Part shown: one piece after another, positions 22,704 to 31,002 of the stretch | Layout: every line of letters starts with the position of its first letter | How positions within the stretch are numbered: position 1 is the first letter of the stretch | The notes under the pieces: model-generated | Databases searched by the model: none | What the model saw: only the letters and a program-made list of their open reading frames with translations | Told to the model about the DNA's origin: nothing | Assembly: GCA_017397725.1 (NCBI GenBank) | Contig: JAFQIA010000023.1 | Span: forward strand, 1 to 64,000 | Direction: 5' to 3' | Source of the DNA: Clostridia bacterium | Lineage (GTDB): Bacteria; Bacillota; Clostridia; Monoglobales; Monoglobaceae | DNA: 64,000 nucleotides | Made by a program: the position numbers and the translations under genes

Positions 22704-23642
22704 ATGAATGAGAAAGATTTTTCTGCCCTCAGGCAGAAACGCAGACAGGAACAAGAAGAGCGCAGAAAACAGACGCGATTTCTTCTGCTTTGTTCTTTGG
22801 CAGTTGTATTGATTGCAGCTGTGGTAGGAATGGGCGTCAGCCATCTCCTCCCTCAGGAAAAAGAGCTTGCGGTCAGCGGCGAACAAGTAGAAACCATTCC
22901 CGTACCGCAACCGGAACCAAAATCGGAAATTCCTGCGGCAACCGAGGAAAACGACCTGTTAAAGCTTGCCGTAGAGGCACAAGGGACCGAGGAAAAGGTC
23001 TGCTATCTGACCTTTGACGACGGACCCAGCAGGACGGTGACCCCTGCCATTCTGGACGCCCTGAAGGAACAGGATGTGAAAGCCACCTTTTTTGTACTGG
23101 GCAGGATGCTGGAGGGCAACGGCGACATTGCCAAGCGTGCCTATGAGGAGGGACACCTCCTGGCGGGGCACTCCTATTCCCACCAGTACAAGGAGCTGTA
23201 TGCCAGCGGGGAGAGCTTTATGGCGGAGGTGGAAAAAACCAACGAAATGATTTATTCCATCACCGGAGAGGCACCCTTCCGGCTGTTCCGGTTCCCCGGC
23301 GGGAGCCACAACGCGGGCAGTTATGCGGCACAAAAGCAGGAATACAAGCAGCTACTCAAGAAAAACGGCTATTATTTTGCCGATTGGAACTGCTTAAACG
23401 GGGATGCCGAGGGGGACGGAAAACGCCCCGCGCCCCAGCTTTTGGAAACCATCAAAAAGACCGCCTACGGGAAAAACATCGTGGTATTGATGCACGATGC
23501 CACCGCAAAAAAAGCCACCGCAGAGGCGCTGCCCTCCATCATTACCTATCTCAAGGAGCAGGGGTATGTGTTCAAGCGACTGGACGAGGTACGCTACTGG
23601 GGCGGAGAGAATAAAAAACCGGAGCCGGATTTGGCTCTATAA
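22704..23642 (+). CDS. Membrane-anchored polysaccharide deacetylase
   Basis: This 312-residue protein has a charged cytoplasmic N-terminus, one membrane span (about residues 27-48), a proline/glutamate linker, and a NodB domain from about residue 95. All NodB motifs are present: TFDDGPS, HSYSH, RFPGG, DWN and LMHD, giving the metal-binding Asp-His-His set and catalytic residues. It should remove acetyl groups from N-acetylglucosamine or N-acetylmuramic acid residues in wall or exopolysaccharide outside the cell. The next gene starts 11 bp after its stop codon, so the two are probably cotranscribed. Confidence 0.92.
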   Translation: MNEKDFSALRQKRRQEQEERRKQTRFLLLCSLAVVLIAAVVGMGVSHLLPQEKELAVSGEQVETIPVPQPEPKSEIPAATEENDLLKLAVEAQGTEEKVCYLTFDDGPSRTVTPAILDALKEQDVKATFFVLGRMLEGNGDIAKRAYEEGHLLAGHSYSHQYKELYASGESFMAEVEKTNEMIYSITGEAPFRLFRFPGGSHNAGSYAAQKQEYKQLLKKNGYYFADWNCLNGDAEGDGKRPAPQLLETIKKTAYGKNIVVLMHDATAKKATAEALPSIITYLKEQGYVFKRLDEVRYWGGENKKPEPDLAL

Positions 23643-23653
23643 GGAGAACGATT

Positions 23654-24097
23654 ATGACATACCAAGAAAAAGCGATTCATTATTTCACAAGCGGTTATAA
23701 CTGTTGTCAGGCGGTGCTTCTGGCATTCCATCAAGAACTGAATCTGGACAAAGAGCTTGCCCTGCGGCTTGCCTCCTCCATGGGTGGCGGCATGGGCGGT
23801 ATGCGGGAAGTCTGCGGTGCGGTCAGCGGTATGTTTTTGGTTGCCGGTATGAAGCAAGGCTATACCAAACCCCATGACCCGCCCACCAAAAAGGCGCACT
23901 ATCAGCTGATTCAGCAGATGGCAGAGGAGTTCAAAAAAGAAACCGGCTCTATCATTTGTCGGAACCTTTTGGGGCAGGAGGAAGCCTCCAAAGCACCGGC
24001 GCAAGAGCGCACCGAAGCCTATTACAAAAAAAGACCCTGCGCAGAGTTGTGCGGGCTGGCGGCAAAGATTGCAGCCAAGTACCTTGGATTTGAATGA
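23654..24097 (+). CDS. C_GCAxxG_C_C family protein
   Basis: This 147-residue protein has the family cysteine pattern: YNCCQAVLLAF near residue 17, GGGMGGMREVCGAVSGMFLVAG in the middle, and CRNLL and CAELCGLAA near the C-terminus. Members are proposed to be redox-active or metal-binding, but no reaction is established. AAGGAG precedes ATG 23654. It directly follows the deacetylase and is closed by a terminator. Confidence 0.88.
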   Translation: MTYQEKAIHYFTSGYNCCQAVLLAFHQELNLDKELALRLASSMGGGMGGMREVCGAVSGMFLVAGMKQGYTKPHDPPTKKAHYQLIQQMAEEFKKETGSIICRNLLGQEEASKAPAQERTEAYYKKRPCAELCGLAAKIAAKYLGFE

Positions 24098-24098
24098 G

Positions 24099-24126
24099 AA
24101 AAAACACCCTTGCGGGTGTTTTTTTG
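24099..24126. terminator. Terminator after the C_GCAxxG_C_C gene
   Basis: AAAAAACACCC/GGGTGTTTTTTT hairpin with loop TTGC. The same hairpin recurs at 24785-24814. Confidence 0.85.
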
Positions 24127-24138
24127 TTGCAGTATTTT

Positions 24139-24302
24139 CTATCCTCCGGACGGAGAGTTCCTTTCTTCGTTTTGCTCTTTGTCCTCCTCTTCGCAGAATT
24201 GGAGTACATTTCTTCTGCCTCCTGCTGAGATTTTTTCAAATCTTCTATAATATCTGTGATGTCGTTGAATAATTTGTGATATAGTTTTTGATAATTTGGC
24301 AT
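24139..24302 (-). pseudogene. Small helical protein gene, probably frameshifted
   Basis: Starting at ATG 24302 (GAGAGG 10 nt upstream) the frame reads MPNYQKLYHKLFNDITDIIE then DLKKSQQEAEEMYSN, resembling a common small Clostridia protein family with (Y)xxLYxxMFNxxTD. After that the frame turns basic and runs on through a terminator into antisense of the neighbouring gene (to 23952). The adjacent frame instead gives an acidic ending, FCEEEDKEQNEERNSPSGG, and stops at 24139. This suggests a single-base frameshift, or an assembly error. A candidate attenuator leader precedes it. Function is unknown. Confidence 0.4.
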
Positions 24303-24324
24303 ACATTTTCATCCTCTCATTCGT

Positions 24325-24493
24325 AAAATAAAAAAATGCGCGGCCACGCAGAGCCACGCACCGAAAAATGCATGGCTTTTTGTTGCGACACAAACTCCAA
24401 ACACATAAAGGAAAACCCCGCATTGGAAATAAGCCTGCATTTTTACCAAGGGTAAAAACGCGGGATAAAAGCCTTTATGTGGTTTATGTCGCA
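24325..24493 (-). ncRNA. Candidate structured regulatory leader (riboswitch-like attenuator)
   Basis: A minus-strand transcript from ~24493 would fold into nested stems: TGCGACA/TGTCGCA (24487-24493 with 24384-24390), CACATAAAGG/CCTTTATGTG (24472-24481 with 24402-24411), CCCGC/GCGGG, and a tight hairpin TTTTTACC/GGTAAAAA. Next come two mutually exclusive hairpins: AGCCATGCA/TGCGTGGCT (24352-24377) and TGCGTGGC/GCCGCGCA (24337-24360), the latter followed by seven U. That is the geometry of an antiterminator and a terminator. I do not recognise the aptamer class. Confidence 0.45.
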
Positions 24494-24498
24494 TCCTT

Positions 24499-24527
24499 AC
24501 TATATCACAGATTTTTCTCTTTTGCAA
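24499..24527 (-). promoter_or_regulatory. Promoter of the structured leader
   Basis: On the minus strand: TTGCAA (24522-24527), 17 bp, TATAGT (24499-24504). The predicted start coincides with the first base pairs of the nested structure. Confidence 0.6.
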
Positions 24528-24562
24528 GTGTTTTTTGTAAAAAACTGGAAATTTTTACAGTT

Positions 24563-24743
24563 CGCCCCCTTAGGGATTTAAGGGGGCGGAGAAAGAAAAT
24601 CTTTTTGACAGACTTGTTGGGGGATGTGCGGGGGTTCCTGGGGGCAAGACCCCCGGCGTCGTTTTGGCTACTTTTGGACGAGCAAAAGTAGCGTTTACGC
24701 AAACGAAAGATGGTCGCCCCCCGTCCGGATGATAGGAAATTCC
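24563..24743. repeat. Three-hairpin interspersed repeat, copy 2
   Basis: The same three hairpins as at 9087-9265, in the same order and orientation, differing at scattered bases. A GGGACGGTTCT-family palindrome (24752-24778) again follows directly. The remainder of 24303-24886 holds the leader, its promoter and a terminator; no further gene is seen. Confidence 0.85.
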
Positions 24744-24784
24744 TGTGTGAACAGCACAGAGAACCGTCCCCTGTGTTCTTTCCC

Positions 24785-24814
24785 AAACAAAAACACCCTT
24801 GCGGGTGTTTTTTT
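24785..24814. terminator. Orphan terminator
   Basis: AACACCC/GGGTGTT hairpin with A and T runs on either side, bidirectional. It lies between the repeat and the cysteine-rich genes. Confidence 0.7.
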
Positions 24815-24886
24815 GTTTTCCACAGGAACCAAAACCCACCTATCACATATGATAAAGTGAACACTAAATAGGAGGTGCAAAGCAAG

Positions 24887-25009
24887 ATGTGCGGATGTTC
24901 TCAGGGAGGAAACTCCTGTCTGTGGATTATTTTGATCCTGATTCTCCTCTTCTGTTGCTGCGGCAACAACAATGCAGACACACGTAGCCTAGACTGCTGC
25001 TGTGACTAA
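24887..25009 (+). CDS. Cysteine-rich single-span mini-protein, copy A
   Basis: This 40-residue ORF starts MCGCSQGGNSCLWIILILIL, continues LFCCCGNNN, and ends in a CCCD tail. It has GGAGGTG 10 nt upstream of ATG and a hydrophobic segment of about 12-14 residues framed by cysteines. Its neighbour at 25168 is a clear paralogue, which supports both as real genes. Comparable tiny Gly/Cys-rich membrane peptides in spore formers are often grouped with YjcZ-like sporulation proteins; that link is only suggestive. No terminator follows before copy B. Confidence 0.75.
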   Translation: MCGCSQGGNSCLWIILILILLFCCCGNNNADTRSLDCCCD

Positions 25010-25033
25010 GTGACAAAACGTCACAAAGGGTAC

Positions 25034-25093
25034 ATAGTCGAAGGCGGCGGCAATCGCCCCGCCCTCGGCTATCCGGCAAGCTGGTCTTGCCGG
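25034..25093. repeat. Two adjacent hairpins between the mini-protein genes
   Basis: The first spans 25034-25072 (ATAG...GGCGG/CCGCC...CTAT). The second is the perfect palindrome CCGGCAAG/CTTGCCGG at 25073-25093. Neither has a T-run, so they are not standard terminators and may be mRNA processing or stability elements. Confidence 0.5.
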
Positions 25094-25167
25094 TAACTCT
25101 TGCCATCTTTGCAGCTTGTCTGCGAAGTTTCTATATATGTCAGCATTTATGGTAAGGAGGTGTACGT

Positions 25168-25293
25168 ATGGGCTGTTTTGGTAACGGTTTTGGTGGTGAC
25201 AACTGCCTCTGGATTATCATTCTTATCATCCTGATTAGCTGCTGCTGTGGTAACAACAATGACGGTTGCGGCTGCAACAACGGTTGCTGCTAA
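25168..25293 (+). CDS. Cysteine-rich single-span mini-protein, copy B
   Basis: This 41-residue ORF starts MGCFGNGFGGDNCLWIIILI, continues ILISCCCGNNN, and ends with GCGCNNGCC. It shares GG(D/N)xCLWIIxLIxL and CCCGNNN with copy A. A strong AAGGAGGTG lies 6 nt before the ATG. The high cysteine content at both ends suggests disulphide or metal cross-linking, as expected of a spore surface or wall peptide; this is inference. Confidence 0.78.
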   Translation: MGCFGNGFGGDNCLWIIILIILISCCCGNNNDGCGCNNGCC

Positions 25294-25329
25294 GCGGTGA
25301 AGTCCCCTGTGTTCTTCGCTCAAGATGAC

Positions 25330-25367
25330 AAAAAGAAGGCTGTACCCGACGGGTACAGCCTTTTTTT
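25330..25367. terminator. Bidirectional terminator
   Basis: GGCTGTACCC/GGGTACAGCC stem with loop GAC and A/T runs on both sides. It closes the mini-protein unit from the left and the polC block from the right. Confidence 0.85.
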
Positions 25368-25635
25368 ACTCTATGGGTGTCAATTCCCCGTTTTTCGCCT
25401 TTTTGAGGGCGGTTGCCAGTTGCGCCGGACAGGAAGTGCCTCTGCCGTTGCAGTCAATGTTAGAGAGCAACGCAATGACCTTGTCAACCTCCATCCCCTC
25501 AGCCAAGCGGGCAACCCCTTGGGTGTTTCCGCTGCAGCCAAAGACGAACTGCACATCGTGCAGGATATTTTCTTCGATTCCAAAGGCAATCTGTCTTGCG
25601 CAGGTGCCTCGGGTCTGGTATACATATTTCTTCAT
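25366..25635 (-). CDS. TIGR03905 family TSCPD domain protein
   Basis: This 89-residue protein matches the small TSCPD-domain family (TIGR03905): MKKYVYQTRGTCARQIAFGIE, VFGCSGNTQGVARLAEGM, and GRGTSCPAQLATAL, with four conserved cysteines. The TSCPD domain also occurs at the end of class II ribonucleotide reductases. Function is not established; iron-sulphur or metal binding is plausible. AGGAGG lies 5 nt before the ATG. It is 9 bp downstream of polC and probably cotranscribed. Confidence 0.88.
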   Translation of the reverse strand: MKKYVYQTRGTCARQIAFGIEENILHDVQFVFGCSGNTQGVARLAEGMEVDKVIALLSNIDCNGRGTSCPAQLATALKKAKNGELTPIE

Positions 25636-25644
25636 ATCTTCCTC

Positions 25645-28600
25645 CTAAAATAATCCAAACATATCCATCTGGCTGCTTTCTTTCAGGTCCTTGAGCACCC
25701 CGTTTTCGTTCAGGATTTCAATGACCGCCTTGTTGGCACCGGAACGGTTTTTCAAATCCTCCTGAGAGAGGAACTTGCCCTCCTGTGCCGCGTGATAAAT
25801 CGATTCTGCCGCAGCGGTTCCCACACCGGGGAAGGCATTGAGCGGCGGCAGAATACTATTACCTACCTTCTGGAACTTGGAAGCGTGAGATTGATACAAA
25901 TCCACCGGCAAAAAGTCGATGCCCCGCTCGTACATTTCCAGACAGATTTCCAGAATGGTATACAAACTCTTTTCGTTGGCGGTGATGTTGTTGCCTTTCA
26001 GGCTGATTTTCCGCATCTCACTCTTGACCTTGTCCACACCCTGCGCCATGATGGTGGCATCAAACAAATCGGCGCGGACGGTAAAGTAGGCAATATAAAA
26101 TTCCACCGGATAGTTCACCTTGAACCACGCAATCCGAAACGCCATCATTACATAGGCGGCGGCGTGGGCTTTGGGGAACATATACTGAATCTTTTTACAG
26201 GAATCCAAGTACCAGTCAGGAATGGTGGGTTGTGCCTTGATTGCCTCCTCATATTCGGGGGGCATACCCTCTCTTGCGGCACGGCCTTTACGAACAAACT
26301 CCATAATCTGAAACGCCAGTCCCGGCTCTACTCCGTTCTGCATCAAAAATACCATAATATCGTCACGAAGTCCAATAACCTCAGAAAGGTTCGCCTTGCC
26401 GGCTTTGACCAAATCCTGGGCGTTATTCAGCCACACATCGGTACCATGGGAAAGTCCCGCAATAATGACCAGCTCTACAAAGGTGGTAGGCTTGGTGTCC
26501 ACCAACATCTGGCGGGTAAACGAGGTTCCAAACTCCGGTACACCGAAGGTTCCCACCTCGCTGTGAATCTGTTCGGGGGTCACCCCCAACGCCTCGGTGC
26601 CTGAGAAGATACTCATGGTCTTTTTGTCATCCAGCGGGATTTCCTTGGCGTTGATGCCGGTCAAATCCTCCAGCATACGGATGGTGGATGGGTCATCGTG
26701 GCCTAAGATATCCAGCTTGAGCAGGTTATCGTGGATGGAATGGAAGTCAAAGTGGGTGGTGATGATGTCCGAATTCGCCTTATCCGCCGGATGCTGAACC
26801 GGACAGAAATCGTGAATGTCCATGGTTTTGGGACAAACAATGATGCCGCCGGGGTGCTGACCGGTGGTGCGCTTGACATCAATCAAGCCCTTGGAAACCC
26901 TTTGCAGCTCCGCCTCGGGGGCATTGATGCCCTTGTTCTCGTAATACTTTTTACCATAAAAGCCGATGGCGGTCTTTTCTGCAATGGTGCCGATGGTACC
27001 TGCCTTGAATACATATTCCTCGCCAAACAGCTCGCCCACATATTTGTGTGCCGTCGCCTGATATTCGCCCGAGAAGTTCAGGTCGATATCGGGGACCTTG
27101 TCCCCCTTGAACCCCAAAAAGGTTTCAAAGGGAATGGTCAGGCCGTCCTTTTTCATACGGGTGCCGCAATGGGGACAATCCTTGTCCGGCATATCCATAC
27201 CGGTGGGATATTCACCCTTTTCAAAGAACTCGCTGTGCTTGCAATCAGGGTTGGGGCAGATGTAATGGGGGCAAAGGGCATTGACCTCGGTAATATCGGA
27301 CAGGAATGCCGCAAAAGAGGACCCGACACTGCCTCGGGAGCCTACCATATACCCTGCCTCGTTGGACTTTTTCACCAGCTTGTGGGCAATCATATACATG
27401 ACGGAAAATCCGTAGTTGACGATACAATTCAGTTCCTTGTCCATCCGCTCCTGCACAATCTGGGGCAGCGGGTCGCCGTAGATGGCGTGTGCCTTTTTGT
27501 GGCACATATCCACCAAATCCTGTTCACAGTTCTCAATGGACGGCGGGTAAGAGCCGGTTTTCAACGGCATAATCTCCTCGATGCGGTCCGCAATCCGATT
27601 GGTGTTGGTCACCACCACCTCGAATGCCTTTTCCTCACCTAAGTACGCAAATTCTTCCAGCATTTCATCGGTGGTTCTCAAATAAAGGGGTGCCTGTTGG
27701 TCGGCATCGTCATAGCCTTGTGCGCCCTGAAGCACCCGACGGTAAATCTCGTCCTTGGGGTCCATAAAATGCACGTCACAGGTGGCACAGACCGGAATGC
27801 CCAGCTTGTCACCCAGCTCTACCACCTTGCGATTGAGGGTGCGTAAACCCTCCTCGTCCGCCACAGAACCGTTGCGCACCATAAATTGGTTGTTGCCGAT
27901 GGGTTGGATTTCCAAAAAGTCATAGAATTGTGCCATTTCTTCCAAATCGCTCTGGCTTTTGCCCTCTACAATGGCACGGAACAGCTCGCCCGCCTCGCAG
28001 GCAGAGCCCAAAATCAACCCCTCCCGATGCTTTTCCAGTACGCTGCGGGGAATCTGGGGTTTGCGGTAGTAATAGTTCAGGTTGGACTTGGAAATCAGTT
28101 GATACAGGTTCTTCAGTCCCACAGGATTCTGGGCAAGCAGAATGATATGATAGCGGGGATTTTTCAAAAGGGCAGGGTTTTGGTCAATCCCTTGCGTTCC
28201 GCCTTGTTCTGCCGCCAAATCCTGAAACTTCAAAAAGATTTCCGCGGTGGCGGTGGCATCATCCACCGCCCGATGGTGGTTCTCCAAAGAAACTCCCATC
28301 CGCTCTGCAATCACGCCCAGAGAATGCTTTTCCGCCTGCGGAAACAGCTCTCGGGAAAGCCGCAGGGTATCCATCACCGGATTGGAGAAAAGCAGTCCCA
28401 GTTTTCCCGCCTTTTGACGGATGAATCCGGTATCAAACGCCGCATTGTGGGCAACCACCGTTGCCCTCTCACAAAACGCCAAAAATTCGGGTAACGCCGT
28501 GTCAATGGTAGGCTTGTCCGCCACCATGGCATCGGTAATTCCGGTAAGGGTAACAATTTTTTCAGGAATCGGTTTTTGGGGGTTAATCAGCTGAGAATAG

Positions 28601-29946
28601 GTTTCGCCAATCTCCCCATTCACAATCTTCACTGCACCGATTTCGGTAATTTCTTCACTCACAGGGCTAAGTCCTGTGGTTTCAATATCAAACACCACAT
28701 AGGGTTCGCCTTTGCCCTTGGCATTGAGCCTTCCTACCGCTGAATCGGTGTCGTTGATGAGGTAGCCCTCCATACCATAGAGAATCTTAAAATCCTCATT
28801 TCCCTTTTTACGAAGTCCGTTCAAGGCTTTGACCGCCTCGGGGTATGCCTGCGCCACACCGTGGTCGGTGATGGCGATGGCCTTGTGTCCCCAGCCTGCC
28901 GCCCGATTGATTAAATCGCTTGCAGAGGAGACCGCATCCAGCGCGCTCATTTTGGTATGCAGGTGGAGCTCCACCCGCTTTTGCTGAGCAGTATCCTGCC
29001 GTACAGGGACAGGGGGCAACAGCTCCACCGCCTTGACGGTGAGCAAGGTTTTGTGGGCGTATTCATCGTTTTCATAATCGCCCTTGACCCGCAGTCGCTT
29101 GCCCTCTTTGATGCCACCAAGTGCCGCCTGCATCCGCTCGGAATTGCCTCTGAGCTTACAGGAGCACGCCCAACTGTCATCGCCCAGATTGAATTCGATA
29201 ATGGTGGTGGAATAATCCCCACCGCGGTTGCTTTTTCCTTTGAATTCGCGGCTTTCTGCGCTGAGGACCTCGCCCTCTACCACGCATTGCTGCATCCCCT
29301 CGGTCAGATCCGCAATGGGCATCACATCTTCAGGGGGAATGGCTTTGCCAAAGAGCATACCCTCGCTGACGCTCTTGCTTTGGGTCACTTCTGCATGCTT
29401 GGGTGCGGCGTGGGCAGCGGTTTCTGCAAGGCTATGCTGCGCCTCTTCCCGCTGCTTGAGGTATGCCTCCATATCCACCTTTTCAAAGACGGTTTCTACC
29501 TGAATGACTACATTGGTTTCCTCTTGGGTGGTGCGGGTCAAAAATTCGGTAAATCTGCGCTGGGTGAGGAATTCCTCACCGCCGTTGATTCCGCTGACGG
29601 TCAAAACCCCGTCGGCATAGGAAACCTTTGCCCCACTCAAACAAATGCGGCAGGCAGGGTTCTCCCTCAAAAAGCGCTCCATCAAATCCTGAAAATACCC
29701 ATCCTCCGGCTGAAAATCCTGATAATGCACCTTGAGGGCAATTTCTTTCAGTCCATAGGTATTCATCACCGTTTGACGGTATTCCTCCAAGGGGGCAGAT
29801 GGCAGATACACATCCGATGCCAGCTCCAGCTCCACCCGGTTTTCTTCCAGAAAAAGGTCGCACTTTTCTAAGGTGGTCTGCTCCAGCTTTTGGGCAAACT
29901 CCTCCAGCACCGTCACCTTGTCAAACAATTCTAAAATTCCGTTCAT
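25645..29946 (-). CDS. polC: DNA polymerase III alpha subunit, Gram-positive type PolC
   Basis: This 1433-residue replicative polymerase has the PolC domain order: an N-terminal domain, an OB-fold (about 215-325), a PHP domain (from about 330, LHLHTKMSALD) interrupted by a DEDD proofreading exonuclease (FDIETTGL near 420), then the catalytic domains with PDIDLNFSGEYQ near 952, and a zinc-binding cysteine cluster before it (CPNPDCKHSEF ... CPHCGTRM). It copies the chromosome, mainly the leading strand in Bacillus. It overlaps ispG by 4 bp (ATGA). The presence of PolC confirms a low-GC Gram-positive lineage. Confidence 0.97.
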   Translation of the reverse strand: MNGILELFDKVTVLEEFAQKLEQTTLEKCDLFLEENRVELELASDVYLPSAPLEEYRQTVMNTYGLKEIALKVHYQDFQPEDGYFQDLMERFLRENPACRICLSGAKVSYADGVLTVSGINGGEEFLTQRRFTEFLTRTTQEETNVVIQVETVFEKVDMEAYLKQREEAQHSLAETAAHAAPKHAEVTQSKSVSEGMLFGKAIPPEDVMPIADLTEGMQQCVVEGEVLSAESREFKGKSNRGGDYSTTIIEFNLGDDSWACSCKLRGNSERMQAALGGIKEGKRLRVKGDYENDEYAHKTLLTVKAVELLPPVPVRQDTAQQKRVELHLHTKMSALDAVSSASDLINRAAGWGHKAIAITDHGVAQAYPEAVKALNGLRKKGNEDFKILYGMEGYLINDTDSAVGRLNAKGKGEPYVVFDIETTGLSPVSEEITEIGAVKIVNGEIGETYSQLINPQKPIPEKIVTLTGITDAMVADKPTIDTALPEFLAFCERATVVAHNAAFDTGFIRQKAGKLGLLFSNPVMDTLRLSRELFPQAEKHSLGVIAERMGVSLENHHRAVDDATATAEIFLKFQDLAAEQGGTQGIDQNPALLKNPRYHIILLAQNPVGLKNLYQLISKSNLNYYYRKPQIPRSVLEKHREGLILGSACEAGELFRAIVEGKSQSDLEEMAQFYDFLEIQPIGNNQFMVRNGSVADEEGLRTLNRKVVELGDKLGIPVCATCDVHFMDPKDEIYRRVLQGAQGYDDADQQAPLYLRTTDEMLEEFAYLGEEKAFEVVVTNTNRIADRIEEIMPLKTGSYPPSIENCEQDLVDMCHKKAHAIYGDPLPQIVQERMDKELNCIVNYGFSVMYMIAHKLVKKSNEAGYMVGSRGSVGSSFAAFLSDITEVNALCPHYICPNPDCKHSEFFEKGEYPTGMDMPDKDCPHCGTRMKKDGLTIPFETFLGFKGDKVPDIDLNFSGEYQATAHKYVGELFGEEYVFKAGTIGTIAEKTAIGFYGKKYYENKGINAPEAELQRVSKGLIDVKRTTGQHPGGIIVCPKTMDIHDFCPVQHPADKANSDIITTHFDFHSIHDNLLKLDILGHDDPSTIRMLEDLTGINAKEIPLDDKKTMSIFSGTEALGVTPEQIHSEVGTFGVPEFGTSFTRQMLVDTKPTTFVELVIIAGLSHGTDVWLNNAQDLVKAGKANLSEVIGLRDDIMVFLMQNGVEPGLAFQIMEFVRKGRAAREGMPPEYEEAIKAQPTIPDWYLDSCKKIQYMFPKAHAAAYVMMAFRIAWFKVNYPVEFYIAYFTVRADLFDATIMAQGVDKVKSEMRKISLKGNNITANEKSLYTILEICLEMYERGIDFLPVDLYQSHASKFQKVGNSILPPLNAFPGVGTAAAESIYHAAQEGKFLSQEDLKNRSGANKAVIEILNENGVLKDLKESSQMDMFGLF

Positions 29947-30983
29947 TCCGTCATCCTCTTGATTTCTGCCAGCAAGGCGGGCACAATCTCCGCCTCGGGC
30001 AGTTTTCTTACAATTTCACCTTTTTTAAAGAGCACCGCACAGCCATCGCCGCCTGCAATACCCACATCGGCATCCTTTGCCTCGCCGGGGCCGTTGACCA
30101 CGCAACCCATCACCGCCACCTTCAGTTTGGCAGGAATCTTCTCTACTGCCTCGGAAACCGCATTGGCAATGGGAATCAGGTCAATCTTGGTCCGCCCGCA
30201 GGTGGGGCAGGAAACCACCTCAATATGGTTTTCGTCCAAATCCAGTGCCCGAAGAATCAGCTTTGCCGCCTCCGGCTCCTTGATGGGGTCGTCGGTGAGA
30301 GAAACCCGAATGGTGTCCCCGATTCCATCTGCCAAAAGGGCACCGATGCCCACCGCAGACTTGACCAAACCCGCTTTGTAGGTACCCGCCTCGGTCACCC
30401 CAAGGTGCAGAGGATAATCAAACGCCTCCCGTGCCATCCGATACGCCTCAATGGTGGTTTTCACCGAAGAGGATTTCATCGAAAGCACAATATCGGTAAA
30501 ATCATACCGTTCCAAAATCGCAATATGCCGCTTGGCACTCTCTATCATCGCTTTGGCAAGGTTGCCGCCGCATTGCTCTAAAAGTCCCTGCTCCAAAGAC
30601 CCCCCATTGACCCCGATGCGGATGGGAATCCCTTTCGCCTTTGCCGCCTTGGCAACTGCCGCGGCGTTTTCCTCCCCGCCGATGTTGCCGGGGTTGATGC
30701 GGATTTTATGTACCCCACGTTCCATGCACATCAGCGCCAGCCGATGGTCAAAATGGATGTCTGCCACCAAGGGAACCGAGGTTTTTTCCACAATCTCCTC
30801 CATGGCCTTTGCCGCCGCCTCATCGGGCACCGCAAGGCGCACAATGTCACAACCCGCCTCAGCTAAGGCATTCACCTGCTGAACCGCAAGGGAAACGTCC
30901 TGAGTGGGCACATTGGTCATAGACTGAACGGCAATGGGATTGCCCCCGCCGATGATAACGCCTCCGATATTCACAGTTTTCAT
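29943..30983 (-). CDS. ispG: 4-hydroxy-3-methylbut-2-enyl diphosphate synthase (flavodoxin/ferredoxin)
   Basis: This 346-residue protein is IspG (GcpE), the penultimate enzyme of the MEP isoprenoid pathway, reducing MEcPP to HMBPP with a [4Fe-4S] cluster. Seen: IGGGNPIAVQSMTNVPTQD at the N-terminus, RINPGNIG, the cluster cysteines in SCPTCGRTKIDL and VMGCVVNGPGEA, and the C-terminal DVGIAGGDGCAVLF. ATG 30983 follows GGAGGTG by 6 nt; the longer frame to 31016 overlaps the preceding gene. It is translationally coupled to polC. Other MEP genes are not in the window. Confidence 0.96.
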   Translation of the reverse strand: MKTVNIGGVIIGGGNPIAVQSMTNVPTQDVSLAVQQVNALAEAGCDIVRLAVPDEAAAKAMEEIVEKTSVPLVADIHFDHRLALMCMERGVHKIRINPGNIGGEENAAAVAKAAKAKGIPIRIGVNGGSLEQGLLEQCGGNLAKAMIESAKRHIAILERYDFTDIVLSMKSSSVKTTIEAYRMAREAFDYPLHLGVTEAGTYKAGLVKSAVGIGALLADGIGDTIRVSLTDDPIKEPEAAKLILRALDLDENHIEVVSCPTCGRTKIDLIPIANAVSEAVEKIPAKLKVAVMGCVVNGPGEAKDADVGIAGGDGCAVLFKKGEIVRKLPEAEIVPALLAEIKRMTE

Positions 30984-31002
30984 AAAAAGCACCTCCATCC
31001 AA

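Noticed and set aside
24384..24493. 6S RNA
   Set aside because: Rod-like, but no large central bubble or 6S-like sequence; the paired attenuator hairpins fit a leader better.
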